Assembly (NCBI GenBank): GCA_021783895.1
Contig: JAJXTJ010000126.1
Location: 1 to 5,200 of the forward strand
Source of the DNA: Pseudomonadota bacterium
GTDB taxonomy: Bacteria > Pseudomonadota > Gammaproteobacteria > Burkholderiales > Sulfuricellaceae
Length of the DNA: 5,200 nt
Direction of reading: 5' to 3'
Shown here: one piece after another, positions 1 to 5,200 of the stretch
Position numbering within the stretch: the first letter of the stretch is position 1
Layout: the number at the start of each line of letters is the position of its first letter
Translations under genes and position numbers: made by a program
The notes under the pieces: model-generated
What the model was told of the DNA's origin: nothing
Database searches by the model: none
What the model saw: the letters and a program-made list of their open reading frames with translations, nothing else

Positions 1-372
1 CCGAATCTCGGCGATGTCGGCCTCGCTCGCATTGGCGCAGGCGAGTTCGCCGGCGAGCGCCTCGAGCGCGGCCAGCAGCACGAACATTTCACGCACCGTG
101 GTGGCGGTGATGGGCGTGACGATCGCGCCGCGATTTGGCAACAGTTCGACCAGTCCCTCCGAGGCCAGATATTTGATCGCCTCGCGCACCGGGGTGCGCG
201 AGGTGCGCAGGCGCTCGCACAGCACGCGCTCGTTGAGTTTTACGCCTGGTGCCAGTTCGCCCTGGACGATCAGGTCGCGTAGCCGCTCAAGCACTTCTGC
301 CGCCAGAAGGCGCGGCTCGATAGCAGTGGCGGAGCCAATGCCAATGGGGGAATTTTGAATATCCTGGTTCAT
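1..372 (-). CDS. GntR-family transcriptional regulator, FadR/FCD subfamily (partial, N-terminal 124 residues)
   Basis: Reading the minus strand from the ATG at 372-370 gives 124 codons with no stop up to the left edge, so the C-terminal part is missing from the window. Residues about 20-88 form a GntR winged helix-turn-helix: a helix around LAAEVLERLRDLI, then GELAPGVKLNE (38-48), the recognition segment SRTPVREAIKYL (58-69), EGLVEL (72-77) and the wing NRGAIVTPI (80-88). From residue about 91 the sequence VREMFVLLAALEALAGELA matches the first helix of an FCD ligand-binding domain; such domains usually bind small organic acids, often with a metal. The family is about 220-250 residues, so roughly half is present. 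It is divergent from the aminotransferase-transporter cluster and probably controls it and itself. The ribosome site is weak (GAGC about 6 nt before the ATG). The family call is secure; the effector is unknown. Confidence 0.93.
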   Translation of the reverse strand, partial: MNQDIQNSPIGIGSATAIEPRLLAAEVLERLRDLIVQGELAPGVKLNERVLCERLRTSRTPVREAIKYLASEGLVELLPNRGAIVTPITATTVREMFVLLAALEALAGELACANASEADIAEIR

Positions 373-386
373 GTCGAGCTCATTTT

Positions 387-401
387 TGTATGCATAATAC
401 A
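387..401. promoter_or_regulatory. Inverted repeat over the regulator's -10 box, candidate operator
   Basis: TGTAT and ATACA form inverted arms around the 5-nt centre GCATA; an 8-bp perfect palindrome TATGCATA (389-396) lies within. The repeat covers the whole predicted -10 hexamer (394-399) and the likely start site, so a bound dimer would block transcription of the regulator gene. The left part (TTTTGTATGCA, 384-394) recurs in inverted orientation at 492-502. Assignment to the neighbouring GntR protein is inference. Confidence 0.45.
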
Positions 402-422
402 TTTTATTGAACGTCGTGGCAA
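394..422 (-). promoter_or_regulatory. Sigma-70-like promoter of the GntR regulator gene
   Basis: On the minus strand, TTGCCA (422-417, 5 of 6 to TTGACA) is followed after exactly 17 nt by TATTAT (399-394, 5 of 6 to TATAAT). Transcription would start near 387, giving a leader of about 15 nt before the ATG at 372. It is the best-scoring promoter by eye in the intergenic region, and its -10 box lies inside an inverted repeat, as expected of an autorepressed gene. Confidence 0.6.
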
Positions 423-444
423 TTATATTATTTGCAATAAAACA

Positions 445-455
445 ATGTATTACAT
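445..455. promoter_or_regulatory. Perfect palindrome with GT-N3-AC core, candidate GntR operator
   Basis: ATGTA-T-TACAT is a perfect inverted repeat around a central T. It contains GT-N3-AC, the core spacing known for FadR-subfamily operators (TNGTNNNACNA), although the outermost bases are A and T rather than T and A. It sits midway in the divergent region, upstream of the TTGACG box at 462-467. It could equally be chance in AT-rich DNA, but a perfect 11-bp palindrome beside a GntR gene is a reasonable operator candidate. Confidence 0.45.
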
Positions 456-461
456 AGACAG

Positions 462-491
462 TTGACGGCTAATGCTGAATCATGATTCAAT
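462..491 (+). promoter_or_regulatory. Weak candidate promoter for the aminotransferase gene
   Basis: TTGACG (462-467, 5 of 6 to the -35 consensus) is followed after 18 nt by TTCAAT (486-491, 4 of 6 to TATAAT). A start near 498 would give a leader of about 60 nt before the ATG at 559. An alternative pair is TTGCAA (432-437) with TAGACA (455-460), 17 nt apart, which would place the 445-455 palindrome between the boxes. Neither pair is strong, and the gene may depend on regulated or activated transcription. Confidence 0.3.
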
Positions 492-502
492 TGCATACAA
501 AA
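492..502 (-). promoter_or_regulatory. Inverted copy of the 384-394 motif, candidate second operator
   Basis: TGCATACAAAA here is the exact reverse complement of TTTTGTATGCA at 384-394. The slightly larger TTGCATACAA (491-500) is itself nearly palindromic (TTG and CAA arms). It lies just after the weak forward -10 box, so occupancy would block the aminotransferase promoter. The two copies are about 108 bp apart, compatible with either independent sites or looping. Confidence 0.35.
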
Positions 503-545
503 TAGCTAGCTGGCAACAACACTGCAGTCCATTTTATCCGCCCAC

Positions 546-550
546 AAGGA
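546..550 (+). promoter_or_regulatory. Ribosome binding site that fixes the aminotransferase start
   Basis: AAGGA lies 8 nt before the ATG at 559. The in-frame upstream ATG at 472 has no such site, would add 29 residues unlike the family N-terminus, and would fall inside the putative promoter/operator region, so 559 is preferred. Confidence 0.8.
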
Positions 551-558
551 ATACTCTC

Positions 559-1764
559 ATGGCTTTCAACAGTGGTCGCCATTTTCTGCAAATCCCCGGA
601 CCGACCAATGTCCCCGACCGCGTACTGCGCGCTATCGACTATCCCACCATGGATCACCGCGGGCCGAAGTTCGCTCAGCTCGGCCTGGAGATCATCGAGG
701 GCCTCCAGCACGTATTTCAGACACGGCAGCCGGTAGTAATCTACCCCGCCTCGGGCACCGGCGCCTGGGAAGCGGCGCTGGTGAACAGCCTGTCCCCGGG
801 CGACAAGGTGCTCATGGTCGAAACCGGGCATTTTGCCAGCCTGTGGCAGAAAATGGCAGGCAAGCTCGGCCTGCAGGTGGAACTGATAGCCACCGACTGG
901 CGCCGCGGCGCCGATCCGGCGGCGGTCGAAGCCAGACTGAAGGAAGACAAGGCGCACGCGATCAAGGCGGTGTGCGTGGTGCAGAACGAGACTTCCACCG
1001 GCGTCACCAGCCGCATCGCGCTGGTGCGCAAGGCGATCGACGCCGCGGCGCATCCGGCGCTGTTCATGGTCGATACCATCTCCTCGCTCGCGTCGATCGA
1101 CTACCGCCACGACGAATGGGGCGTGGACGTGACCGTGGCCGGGTCGCAAAAGGGACTGATGCTGCCGCCTGGCCTGTCCTTCAACGCGGTGAGCGAAAAG
1201 GCGCGCAAAGCGGCGCAGTCCTCCAAGCTGCCCAGGTCCTACTGGGGCTGGGAGGAGATCATCGCCGCCAACAAGACCGGATACTTTCCCTATACGCCTG
1301 CGACCAATCTGCTCTATGGCCTGCGCGAGGCGATCGCGATGCTGCGCGAAGAAGGCTTGCCGCAGGTGTTCGCGCGCCACGCGCGCCATGCCGAGGCGAC
1401 GCGGCGCGCGGTGCGCGCCTGGGGCCTGGAGATTCTCTGCGCCAACGCCGAGGAATACAGCAATACCCTCACCGCGGTGATGATGCCTGCCGGCCACGAC
1501 GCCGACGCGCTGAGGAAAACCATACTCGAAGCCTACGACATGTCGCTGGGCACGGGCCTGGGACGGCTCGCGGGCAAGGTGTTCCGCATCGGCCACCTCG
1601 GCGACTTCAACGACCTCACGCTGATGGGCACGCTCGCCGGCGTCGAAATGGGGCTGGCTCTTGCGCATGTTCCGCACCAACAGGGCGGCGCGGCCGCGGC
1701 CATGGCCTATCTCACCGAAGCTGCGGCCGGCCGCAGCTCCGTCGCCAAGCTCAACGCCGCATGA
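559..1764 (+). CDS. PLP-dependent aminotransferase, serine/alanine-glyoxylate aminotransferase family
   Basis: The 401-residue product is a class V, fold-type I aminotransferase of normal length. It is cytoplasmic and moves an amino group from serine, alanine or a related donor to glyoxylate or another 2-oxo acid. Visible landmarks: the N-terminal IPGPTNVPD (12-20) and MDHRGPKF (31-38) typical of the glyoxylate aminotransferases; the cofactor-phosphate segment ASGTGAWE (64-71); NETSTG (133-138); the pyridine-binding Asp172 in MVDTISSLAS; the Schiff-base Lys198 in AGSQKGLMLPPGL; and Arg343 in VFRIGHLGD, the likely substrate-carboxylate ligand. GSQKGLMLPPGL is the form I associate with serine-glyoxylate enzymes (SgaA). 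The same fold group includes aspartate-glyoxylate (BhcA) and ureidoglycine-glyoxylate enzymes, and donor specificity cannot be settled from motifs. No other beta-hydroxyaspartate-cycle or serine-cycle gene is in the window. It is divergent from the GntR gene and 189 bp upstream of tctC. Confidence 0.92.
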   Translation: MAFNSGRHFLQIPGPTNVPDRVLRAIDYPTMDHRGPKFAQLGLEIIEGLQHVFQTRQPVVIYPASGTGAWEAALVNSLSPGDKVLMVETGHFASLWQKMAGKLGLQVELIATDWRRGADPAAVEARLKEDKAHAIKAVCVVQNETSTGVTSRIALVRKAIDAAAHPALFMVDTISSLASIDYRHDEWGVDVTVAGSQKGLMLPPGLSFNAVSEKARKAAQSSKLPRSYWGWEEIIAANKTGYFPYTPATNLLYGLREAIAMLREEGLPQVFARHARHAEATRRAVRAWGLEILCANAEEYSNTLTAVMMPAGHDADALRKTILEAYDMSLGTGLGRLAGKVFRIGHLGDFNDLTLMGTLAGVEMGLALAHVPHQQGGAAAAMAYLTEAAAGRSSVAKLNAA

Positions 1765-1823
1765 AACGACAATAAGGGCGGCTCCGCCAAAGCCCATGAA
1801 GCAATCGGAGCTACCTCTGATTT

Positions 1824-1860
1824 GGGGGATTTACAGGGGGACCGGGTGGGAAGGGAAGGG
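1824..1860 (+). other. Candidate G-quadruplex tract in the tctC leader
   Basis: Six runs of three or more G lie at 1824-1828, 1836-1840, 1844-1846, 1848-1850, 1853-1855 and 1858-1860. The last five are separated by loops of 3, 1, 2 and 2 nt, satisfying the usual G3+N1-7 pattern with one run to spare. The G-rich strand is the coding strand, so an mRNA reading through would carry it about 95 nt before the tctC start. The following C-runs could compete by pairing. Formation and function are inference. Confidence 0.5.
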
Positions 1861-1940
1861 CGTTTCCCCTTTTCTGGGTTCCCTTGTTCAGACCACCCTG
1901 AAATTTCGGGATTTCCCATAGCGCAAATTTATTTTCAACC

Positions 1941-1946
1941 GGAGGA
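1941..1946 (+). promoter_or_regulatory. Strong ribosome binding site of tctC
   Basis: GGAGGA lies 7 nt before the ATG at 1954. It decides the start: the open frame extends back in frame to an ATG at 1822, but that start has no Shine-Dalgarno sequence and would place 44 residues before the signal peptide. A second ATG follows immediately at 1957 and is possible. Confidence 0.85.
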
Positions 1947-1953
1947 CACCATC

Positions 1954-2979
1954 ATGATGCGACGTATGCGTAAGTTATCGATTAGAACTTCCCTGCTGCC
2001 GATGTGTGCTGCGGCGCTCACCTGCTCTCTGATCGCTCCCGCTCAGGCCGCTTGGGAGCCCACCAAGGCCGTCGAAGTCATCGTTCCCGCAGGCGCTGGC
2101 GGCGCCTCCGACCAGATGGCACGCCTGATTCAGAGCATCGTGTTGAAGCACAAGCTGATGAAGCAGCCGATGATCATCCAGATCAAGGCCGGGGCCAGCG
2201 GCGCCGAGGGCGCGATGGATGTGCAGGAGTCAAAAGGGGACGCGCACAAGATTCTGGTCGCGTTTTCCCTGATCTATACATTGCCGATCTCGACCGGCCT
2301 GCCGCTCAATTGGCGCATTATGAATCCGCTGGCGATGATCGCGCAGGACGAATTCCTGCTGTGGAACAATGCGGGGTCGCCCTACAAGACTGCCAAGGAG
2401 TTTCTCGATGCAGTGAAAGCGGCGCCTGCCGGCAAATTCAAGATGGGCGGCACCGGCTCCAAGCGCGAGGATCAACTGATCAATTTCGCCCTGAACAAGG
2501 TGTACGGAGCGAATTTCACCTATATTCCCTACAAGAGCGGCGGCGAAGCGGCGACCCAGCTCGTCGGCAATCATATCGATGCGAACGTGAACAATCCCAG
2601 CGAAAACATCGCCCAGTGGCGCGCCGGCCAGGTGCGCGCATTGTGCGTGTTCTCCGAGCAGCGCATGGCCTACAAGACGAAGGTGACCAAGGACCAGTCC
2701 TGGGCCGACATCCCGACCTGCAAGGAATCCGGCATCGATGTGCAGTACCAGATGCTGCGCGCCTTCTTCCTGCCGCCTGGCACGACCAGCGATCAGGCAG
2801 CCTACTATGTCGACTTGCTGAGGAAAGTCGTGGCCACGCCCGAGTGGAAGGAATACACCGAGCGTAACGCGCTCAAACAGACCTTTGTGACCGGGCAAGA
2901 CTTCGTCAAGTTCCTGGAGAAGGACGATGCCTATCATCACATGCTGATGAAGGAAGCGGGCTTCGCCAAGTCCAAGTAA
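1954..2979 (+). CDS. tctC: TctC/Bug-type periplasmic solute-binding protein of a tripartite tricarboxylate transporter
   Basis: The 341-residue product is the extracytoplasmic binding protein that captures the solute and delivers it to TctBA. Residues 1-32 form a Sec signal peptide: basic MMRRMRKLSIR, a hydrophobic core, and a cleavage site at APAQA before AW (about 32/33). Bug family landmarks follow in order: VEVIVPAGAGGASDQMAR (40-57), the first ligand-loop region with Asp53; IKAGASGAEGAMDV (77-90), equivalent to the usual GAGG loop; GGTGSKRED (165-173); YIPYKSGGEAATQLVGNHID (190-209), the conserved PYKGG-like second lobe; and IPTCKESGIDV (253-263), equivalent to vPTlxExG. Length is normal (about 320-340). 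Known Bug ligands include citrate, dicarboxylates, glutamate, nicotinate and aromatic acids; the ligand here is not predictable. Because tctB and tctA follow directly, this is a dedicated TTT component rather than an orphan Bug protein. The strong ribosome site suits a subunit needed in excess. Confidence 0.93.
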   Translation: MMRRMRKLSIRTSLLPMCAAALTCSLIAPAQAAWEPTKAVEVIVPAGAGGASDQMARLIQSIVLKHKLMKQPMIIQIKAGASGAEGAMDVQESKGDAHKILVAFSLIYTLPISTGLPLNWRIMNPLAMIAQDEFLLWNNAGSPYKTAKEFLDAVKAAPAGKFKMGGTGSKREDQLINFALNKVYGANFTYIPYKSGGEAATQLVGNHIDANVNNPSENIAQWRAGQVRALCVFSEQRMAYKTKVTKDQSWADIPTCKESGIDVQYQMLRAFFLPPGTTSDQAAYYVDLLRKVVATPEWKEYTERNALKQTFVTGQDFVKFLEKDDAYHHMLMKEAGFAKSK

Positions 2980-2993
2980 ACACCCGCTGGCAA

Positions 2994-3024
2994 CGCGAGC
3001 CCGGGCGCTCTGGCCGGGTTCGCG
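2994..3024 (+). other. Strong mRNA hairpin between tctC and tctB
   Basis: Arms 2994-3004 (CGCGAGCCCGG) and 3014-3024 (CCGGGTTCGCG) pair over 11 bp with a single G-U pair and a 9-nt loop. It begins 14 nt after the tctC stop and ends 20 nt before the tctB ribosome site (GGAG, 3045-3048). There is no T-tract, so it is not a standard intrinsic terminator. It is more likely a 3'-end stabiliser or partial attenuator that raises tctC mRNA over tctBA, as known for other binding-protein operons. The structure is seen; the role is inferred. Confidence 0.6.
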
Positions 3025-3055
3025 CTGTCGGTGGTTCGATAGACGGAGTCGGACC

Positions 3056-3571
3056 ATGGAACAGCAACAAAAGCAACAGGACCCGCATCAAGGGGGAGTG
3101 TCGGAACGCGCGGTCGGCGCGTTCACGGCCATTTTCATTTTTTTTGTCGGCGTGGTAATGATGGTCGACAACTACAAGCTCGGGGCGGGTTGGTCCAAGG
3201 ACGGCCCGGAATCCGGATACTTTCCGCTTCGCGTCGGCGCCATCCTCTGTATCGCATGCGTCGTCGTTCTGCTGCAAACGCTTTACGCAAAGAACCGCAG
3301 TACCAAGACCTTCGTCACCTGGGAGCGGCTGAAACTGGTGCTGAAGGTACTGCTGCCCACCATCGCATATGTGCTCGCGATCCAATTGATCGGCATTTAT
3401 GTCGCCTCCGCGCTGTTCATCGGCGCATTCATGCGCGCCATGGACAAGTCCAGCTGGCTCAAAGTCCTGACGATCAGCATCGGCGTAAGCCTGGCGCTAT
3501 TCTGGATGTTCGAAGTGCAGTTCATGGTGCCCCTGCCCAAGGGACCCCTGGAAGCCCTGTTCGGCTACTGA
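3056..3571 (+). CDS. tctB: TctB-type small membrane subunit of a tripartite tricarboxylate transporter
   Basis: The 171-residue inner-membrane protein is the poorly conserved small subunit of the TTT system. After a polar, Gln-rich N-terminus (MEQQQKQQ), hydrophobic segments lie at about 20-37, 59-77, 96-125 (long, perhaps a kinked or paired segment) and 134-153, consistent with the usual four-helix TctB layout. The segment PESGYFPLRVGAIL (51-64) between the first two helices is the most recognisable TctB feature (GPGxFPxxxG-like), and the C-terminus FMVPLPKGPLEALFGY (156-171) has the family VPLPxGP ending. The ATG has GGAG 7 nt upstream. It sits 76 nt after tctC, with the hairpin at 2994-3024 between them, and 44 nt before tctA. 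The exact role of TctB is not well established; it presumably supports the permease TctA. Confidence 0.88.
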   Translation: MEQQQKQQDPHQGGVSERAVGAFTAIFIFFVGVVMMVDNYKLGAGWSKDGPESGYFPLRVGAILCIACVVVLLQTLYAKNRSTKTFVTWERLKLVLKVLLPTIAYVLAIQLIGIYVASALFIGAFMRAMDKSSWLKVLTISIGVSLALFWMFEVQFMVPLPKGPLEALFGY

Positions 3572-3602
3572 ACCGCTTCGCTTAATCGGACGCACTACAC
3601 TC

Positions 3603-3608
3603 AAAGGA
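3603..3608 (+). promoter_or_regulatory. Ribosome binding site selecting a GTG start for tctA
   Basis: AAAGGA lies 7 nt before GTG at 3616. The protein from this GTG begins at the usual TctA N-terminus (MEDLGSLFHGFAVAL), and the next in-frame ATG codons (3679 onward) would remove part of the first hydrophobic segment, so the GTG is very likely the true start. Confidence 0.8.
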
Positions 3609-3615
3609 ACGTCAA

Positions 3616-5136
3616 GTGGAAGATCTCGGCTCGCTGTTCCACGGATTTGCGGTCGCGCTGACCTGGTACAACATCGGCATGATGGCGGTCGGCATCATAT
3701 TGGGGATTATCGTCGGCGTACTGCCCGGCCTGGGCGGGCCGAACGGGGTGGCGATTCTGCTACCGCTCACGTTCACCATGTCCCCCACTTCGGCGATCAT
3801 CATGCTCTCCTGCCTCTATTGGGGAACGCTGTTCGCCGGAGCCATCACCTCGATACTGTTCAATATTCCCGGCGAAACCCATTCGGTAGCCACAACGTTC
3901 GACGGCTACCCACTGGCGCACCAGGGACGCGCGGGCGAGGCGCTCACCTCGGCCTTCACCGGGTCCTTCATCGGCGCTTTCGTCGGGGTGTTGCTGATCA
4001 CCTTTCTCGCGCCGCTGGTGGCGAAATTCGCGCTGGAATTCGGACCGCCCGAATTCTTCGCCGTCTATCTGCTCACCTTCTCCAGCTTCATCGGCACCGG
4101 CAAGGATCCATTCAAGACCATCATTGCCATGATGCTCGGTTTCGGTCTGGCCGCGATCGGCATGGATGCCGTCAGCGGCGAACTGCGCATGACCTTCGGC
4201 TGGTCGGAATTGCTGCGGGGTGTCGCCTTCCTGATCGTGGTCATCGGCCTGTTCGGTCTCGGCGAAATTCTGGTCAGCATGGAAGAAGGCCTTGCATTCG
4301 AGGGCAAGAGCGCCAAGATCAACATGAAGGTGGTGCTGCAGACCTGGAAGAAACTGCCCAAGTACTGGCTCACGCTGATCCGCAGTTCGATCATCGGTTG
4401 CTGGATGGGAATCACCCCGGGCGGCGCCACTGCCGCCTCATTCATGGGTTACGGTGTAGCCAAGCGCTTTTCCAAGAACGGCGACAAATTCGGCACCGGG
4501 GAGCTCGAAGGCGTGATCGCGCCGGAGACCGCCGCACATGCGGCCGGGACCGCGGCGCTGCTGCCGATGCTGGCGCTGGGCATACCCGGCTCGGCCACCG
4601 CCGCCGTGCTGCTGGGCGGACTGATGATCTGGGGCCTGCAGCCCGGGCCGCTGCTGTTCGTCGAGCAAAAGGATTTCGTCTGGGGGCTGATCGCCAGCAT
4701 GTACCTGTCCAACATCGCCGGGCTGATCATCGTGCTGTCCACGGTCCCGCTGTTCGCGGCGATCCTGCGCATTCCGTTTTCCATCATTGCGCCGATCATC
4801 ATCGTGGTGTGCGCCATCGGTGCCTACACTGTGCACAGCGCGATGCTCGACATCTGGTTCATGGTGCTGTTCGGCATCGTCGGCTATTTCCTGAAGAAAC
4901 TGGATTATCCGCTGGCGCCGCTGGTACTCTCGGTAGTGCTGGGCCGGCGCACGGAAACTTCGTTTCGCCAGGCCATGCTGGGCTCGAAGGGCGCGCTGGA
5001 CGTTTTCTGGTCGAATGCGCTGGTCGGCACCATCACCACACTGGCGCTGATCATGCTGTTCTGGCCCGTCGTTTCGTTTGCATGGAGCAAGCTCGGACAA
5101 ATGCGGGCGCATGCGATGGCCGCGAAGCGGGCCTAG
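3616..5136 (+). CDS. tctA: TctA-type large permease subunit of a tripartite tricarboxylate transporter
   Basis: The 506-residue polytopic inner-membrane protein forms the transport path and is thought to be driven by an ion gradient, not ATP. Length is typical (about 500). It shows the two related TctA halves: VGVLPGLGGPNGVAILLPLTF (33-53) with FAGAITSILFNIPGE (73-87) and TTFDGYPLAHQG (93-104) in the first; GITPGGATAASFMGYGVAKRFSK (265-287), FGTGELEGVIAPETAAHAAG (292-311) and LGIPGSATAAVLLGGLMIWGLQPGP (321-345) in the second. About ten or more hydrophobic segments are visible, including about 10-36, 108-135, 163-183, 203-220, 354-376, 380-402, 411-425 and 467-490, and the tail is short and basic. 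The second half reads APETAAHAAG where many homologues have an Asn-rich version (from memory); I treat this as subfamily variation. It is the last gene of tctCBA and starts with GTG. Confidence 0.95.
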   Translation: MEDLGSLFHGFAVALTWYNIGMMAVGIILGIIVGVLPGLGGPNGVAILLPLTFTMSPTSAIIMLSCLYWGTLFAGAITSILFNIPGETHSVATTFDGYPLAHQGRAGEALTSAFTGSFIGAFVGVLLITFLAPLVAKFALEFGPPEFFAVYLLTFSSFIGTGKDPFKTIIAMMLGFGLAAIGMDAVSGELRMTFGWSELLRGVAFLIVVIGLFGLGEILVSMEEGLAFEGKSAKINMKVVLQTWKKLPKYWLTLIRSSIIGCWMGITPGGATAASFMGYGVAKRFSKNGDKFGTGELEGVIAPETAAHAAGTAALLPMLALGIPGSATAAVLLGGLMIWGLQPGPLLFVEQKDFVWGLIASMYLSNIAGLIIVLSTVPLFAAILRIPFSIIAPIIIVVCAIGAYTVHSAMLDIWFMVLFGIVGYFLKKLDYPLAPLVLSVVLGRRTETSFRQAMLGSKGALDVFWSNALVGTITTLALIMLFWPVVSFAWSKLGQMRAHAMAAKRA

Positions 5137-5200
5137 CTCCGGCGGGGGCTGGCCGCGGCCGTGCGCATTGCCGCCGGCGCGACGAGGGCTGTGCCGGTTT
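5137..5200 (+). other. GC-rich inverted repeats after tctA, end of window
   Basis: CCGGCGG (5139-5145) and CCGCCGG (5171-5177) are perfect inverted arms enclosing a 10-bp palindrome GGCCGCGGCC (5151-5160). They begin 2 nt after the tctA stop. No T-tract follows within the window, so a Rho-independent terminator is not shown; a transcript-end hairpin is possible, as is chance in very GC-rich DNA. No coding start is evident before the right edge. Confidence 0.3.

Larger units (their letters stand above)
1765..1953 (+). other. Intergenic gap between aminotransferase and tctC, odd composition
   Basis: This 189-nt stretch has no convincing gene. It holds, in order: a short GC hairpin (GGCG/CGCC, 1777-1788) without a T-tract; a run of six G-tracts (1824-1860); C-tracts (1866-1869 and 1881-1883) that could pair with them, for instance AAGGG (1856-1860) with CCCTT (1867-1871) followed by two more T, a weak terminator- or attenuator-like shape; a palindrome GAAATTTC (1900-1907) inside CCC and GGG arms; and the tctC ribosome site. 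No clear -35/-10 pair is visible, so whether tctCBA is cotranscribed with the aminotransferase or has its own promoter is open. A 41-codon frame (1796-1921) exists but has no ribosome site. Confidence 0.55.

Noticed and set aside
14..358. Plus-strand open frame of 114 codons, Ser/Ala/Arg-rich
   Set aside because: It lies opposite the GntR regulator, whose helix-turn-helix and FCD motifs are clear on the minus strand; the plus-strand product is low-complexity.
472..558. N-terminal extension of the aminotransferase from an upstream ATG
   Set aside because: There is no Shine-Dalgarno sequence at 472, the 29 added residues do not resemble the family, and the ATG at 559 has AAGGA at ideal spacing.
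1776..1795. GC hairpin just after the aminotransferase as an intrinsic terminator
   Set aside because: The stem is only about 4 bp with a 4-nt loop, and no T-tract follows.
487..1797. Long minus-strand open frame (436 codons) opposite the aminotransferase gene
   Set aside because: It is the antisense shadow of a GC-rich gene: composition is Arg/Gly/His/Gln-rich with no recognisable domain, while the plus strand carries a full, motif-complete aminotransferase.
1796..1921. 41-codon frame that could be a leader peptide or small protein
   Set aside because: No ribosome binding site precedes the ATG, the product has no recognisable feature, and it falls entirely in the compositionally odd gap.
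1822..1953. Upstream in-frame extension of tctC by 44 codons
   Set aside because: It would put a polar segment before a normal signal peptide and use the G-run tract as coding sequence; GGAGGA directly precedes the ATG at 1954.
3572..3615. Possible regulatory element between tctB and tctA
   Set aside because: Only the tctA ribosome site and a very short GCTTCGC symmetry are visible in these 44 nt; nothing else can be supported.
4438..5112. Minus-strand open frame (224 codons) opposite tctA
   Set aside because: It is Arg/Gln/His/Asp-rich antisense of a hydrophobic membrane protein, a typical shadow, with no start context or domain.

Overview
This window looks like chromosomal DNA from a GC-rich member of the Betaproteobacteria, most likely Burkholderiales. 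The basis is the gene content: a Bug/TctC-type periplasmic binding protein, a FadR-type GntR regulator and clear Shine-Dalgarno sites. This is inference from family distribution; no sequence search was run. Coding DNA is GC-rich, while the divergent control region at about 373-558 is clearly AT-rich.

Layout, left to right. Positions 1-372 hold the N-terminal 124 codons of a minus-strand GntR/FCD transcriptional regulator that runs off the left edge. Positions 373-558 are a divergent intergenic region. It has a good promoter for the regulator (417-422 and 394-399), an inverted repeat over that promoter's -10 box, a perfect 11-bp palindrome at 445-455 with a GT-N3-AC core, and an 11-nt motif present twice in opposite orientation. 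Positions 559-1764 encode a PLP-dependent aminotransferase of the serine/alanine-glyoxylate family. Positions 1765-1953 are a non-coding gap of unusual composition with six G-runs (possible G-quadruplex) followed by C-runs. Positions 1954-2979, 3056-3571 and 3616-5136 encode a complete tripartite tricarboxylate transporter (TTT): TctC (periplasmic binding protein), TctB (small membrane subunit) and TctA (large membrane subunit). A strong 11-bp hairpin without a T-tract lies between tctC and tctB. The last 64 bases hold only GC-rich inverted repeats.

Working model (inference): the GntR regulator represses itself and the divergent aminotransferase-transporter cluster until an organic acid or amino acid is present. 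TctCBA imports that compound, and the aminotransferase moves an amino group to or from glyoxylate or a related 2-oxo acid. The transported substrate cannot be read from the sequence. Each protein family is well known. The less ordinary parts are the pairing of this aminotransferase with a full TTT system and the non-coding structures at 384-502, 1824-1860 and 2994-3024. I found no tRNA, rRNA, CRISPR array, insertion sequence or clearly undescribed system.
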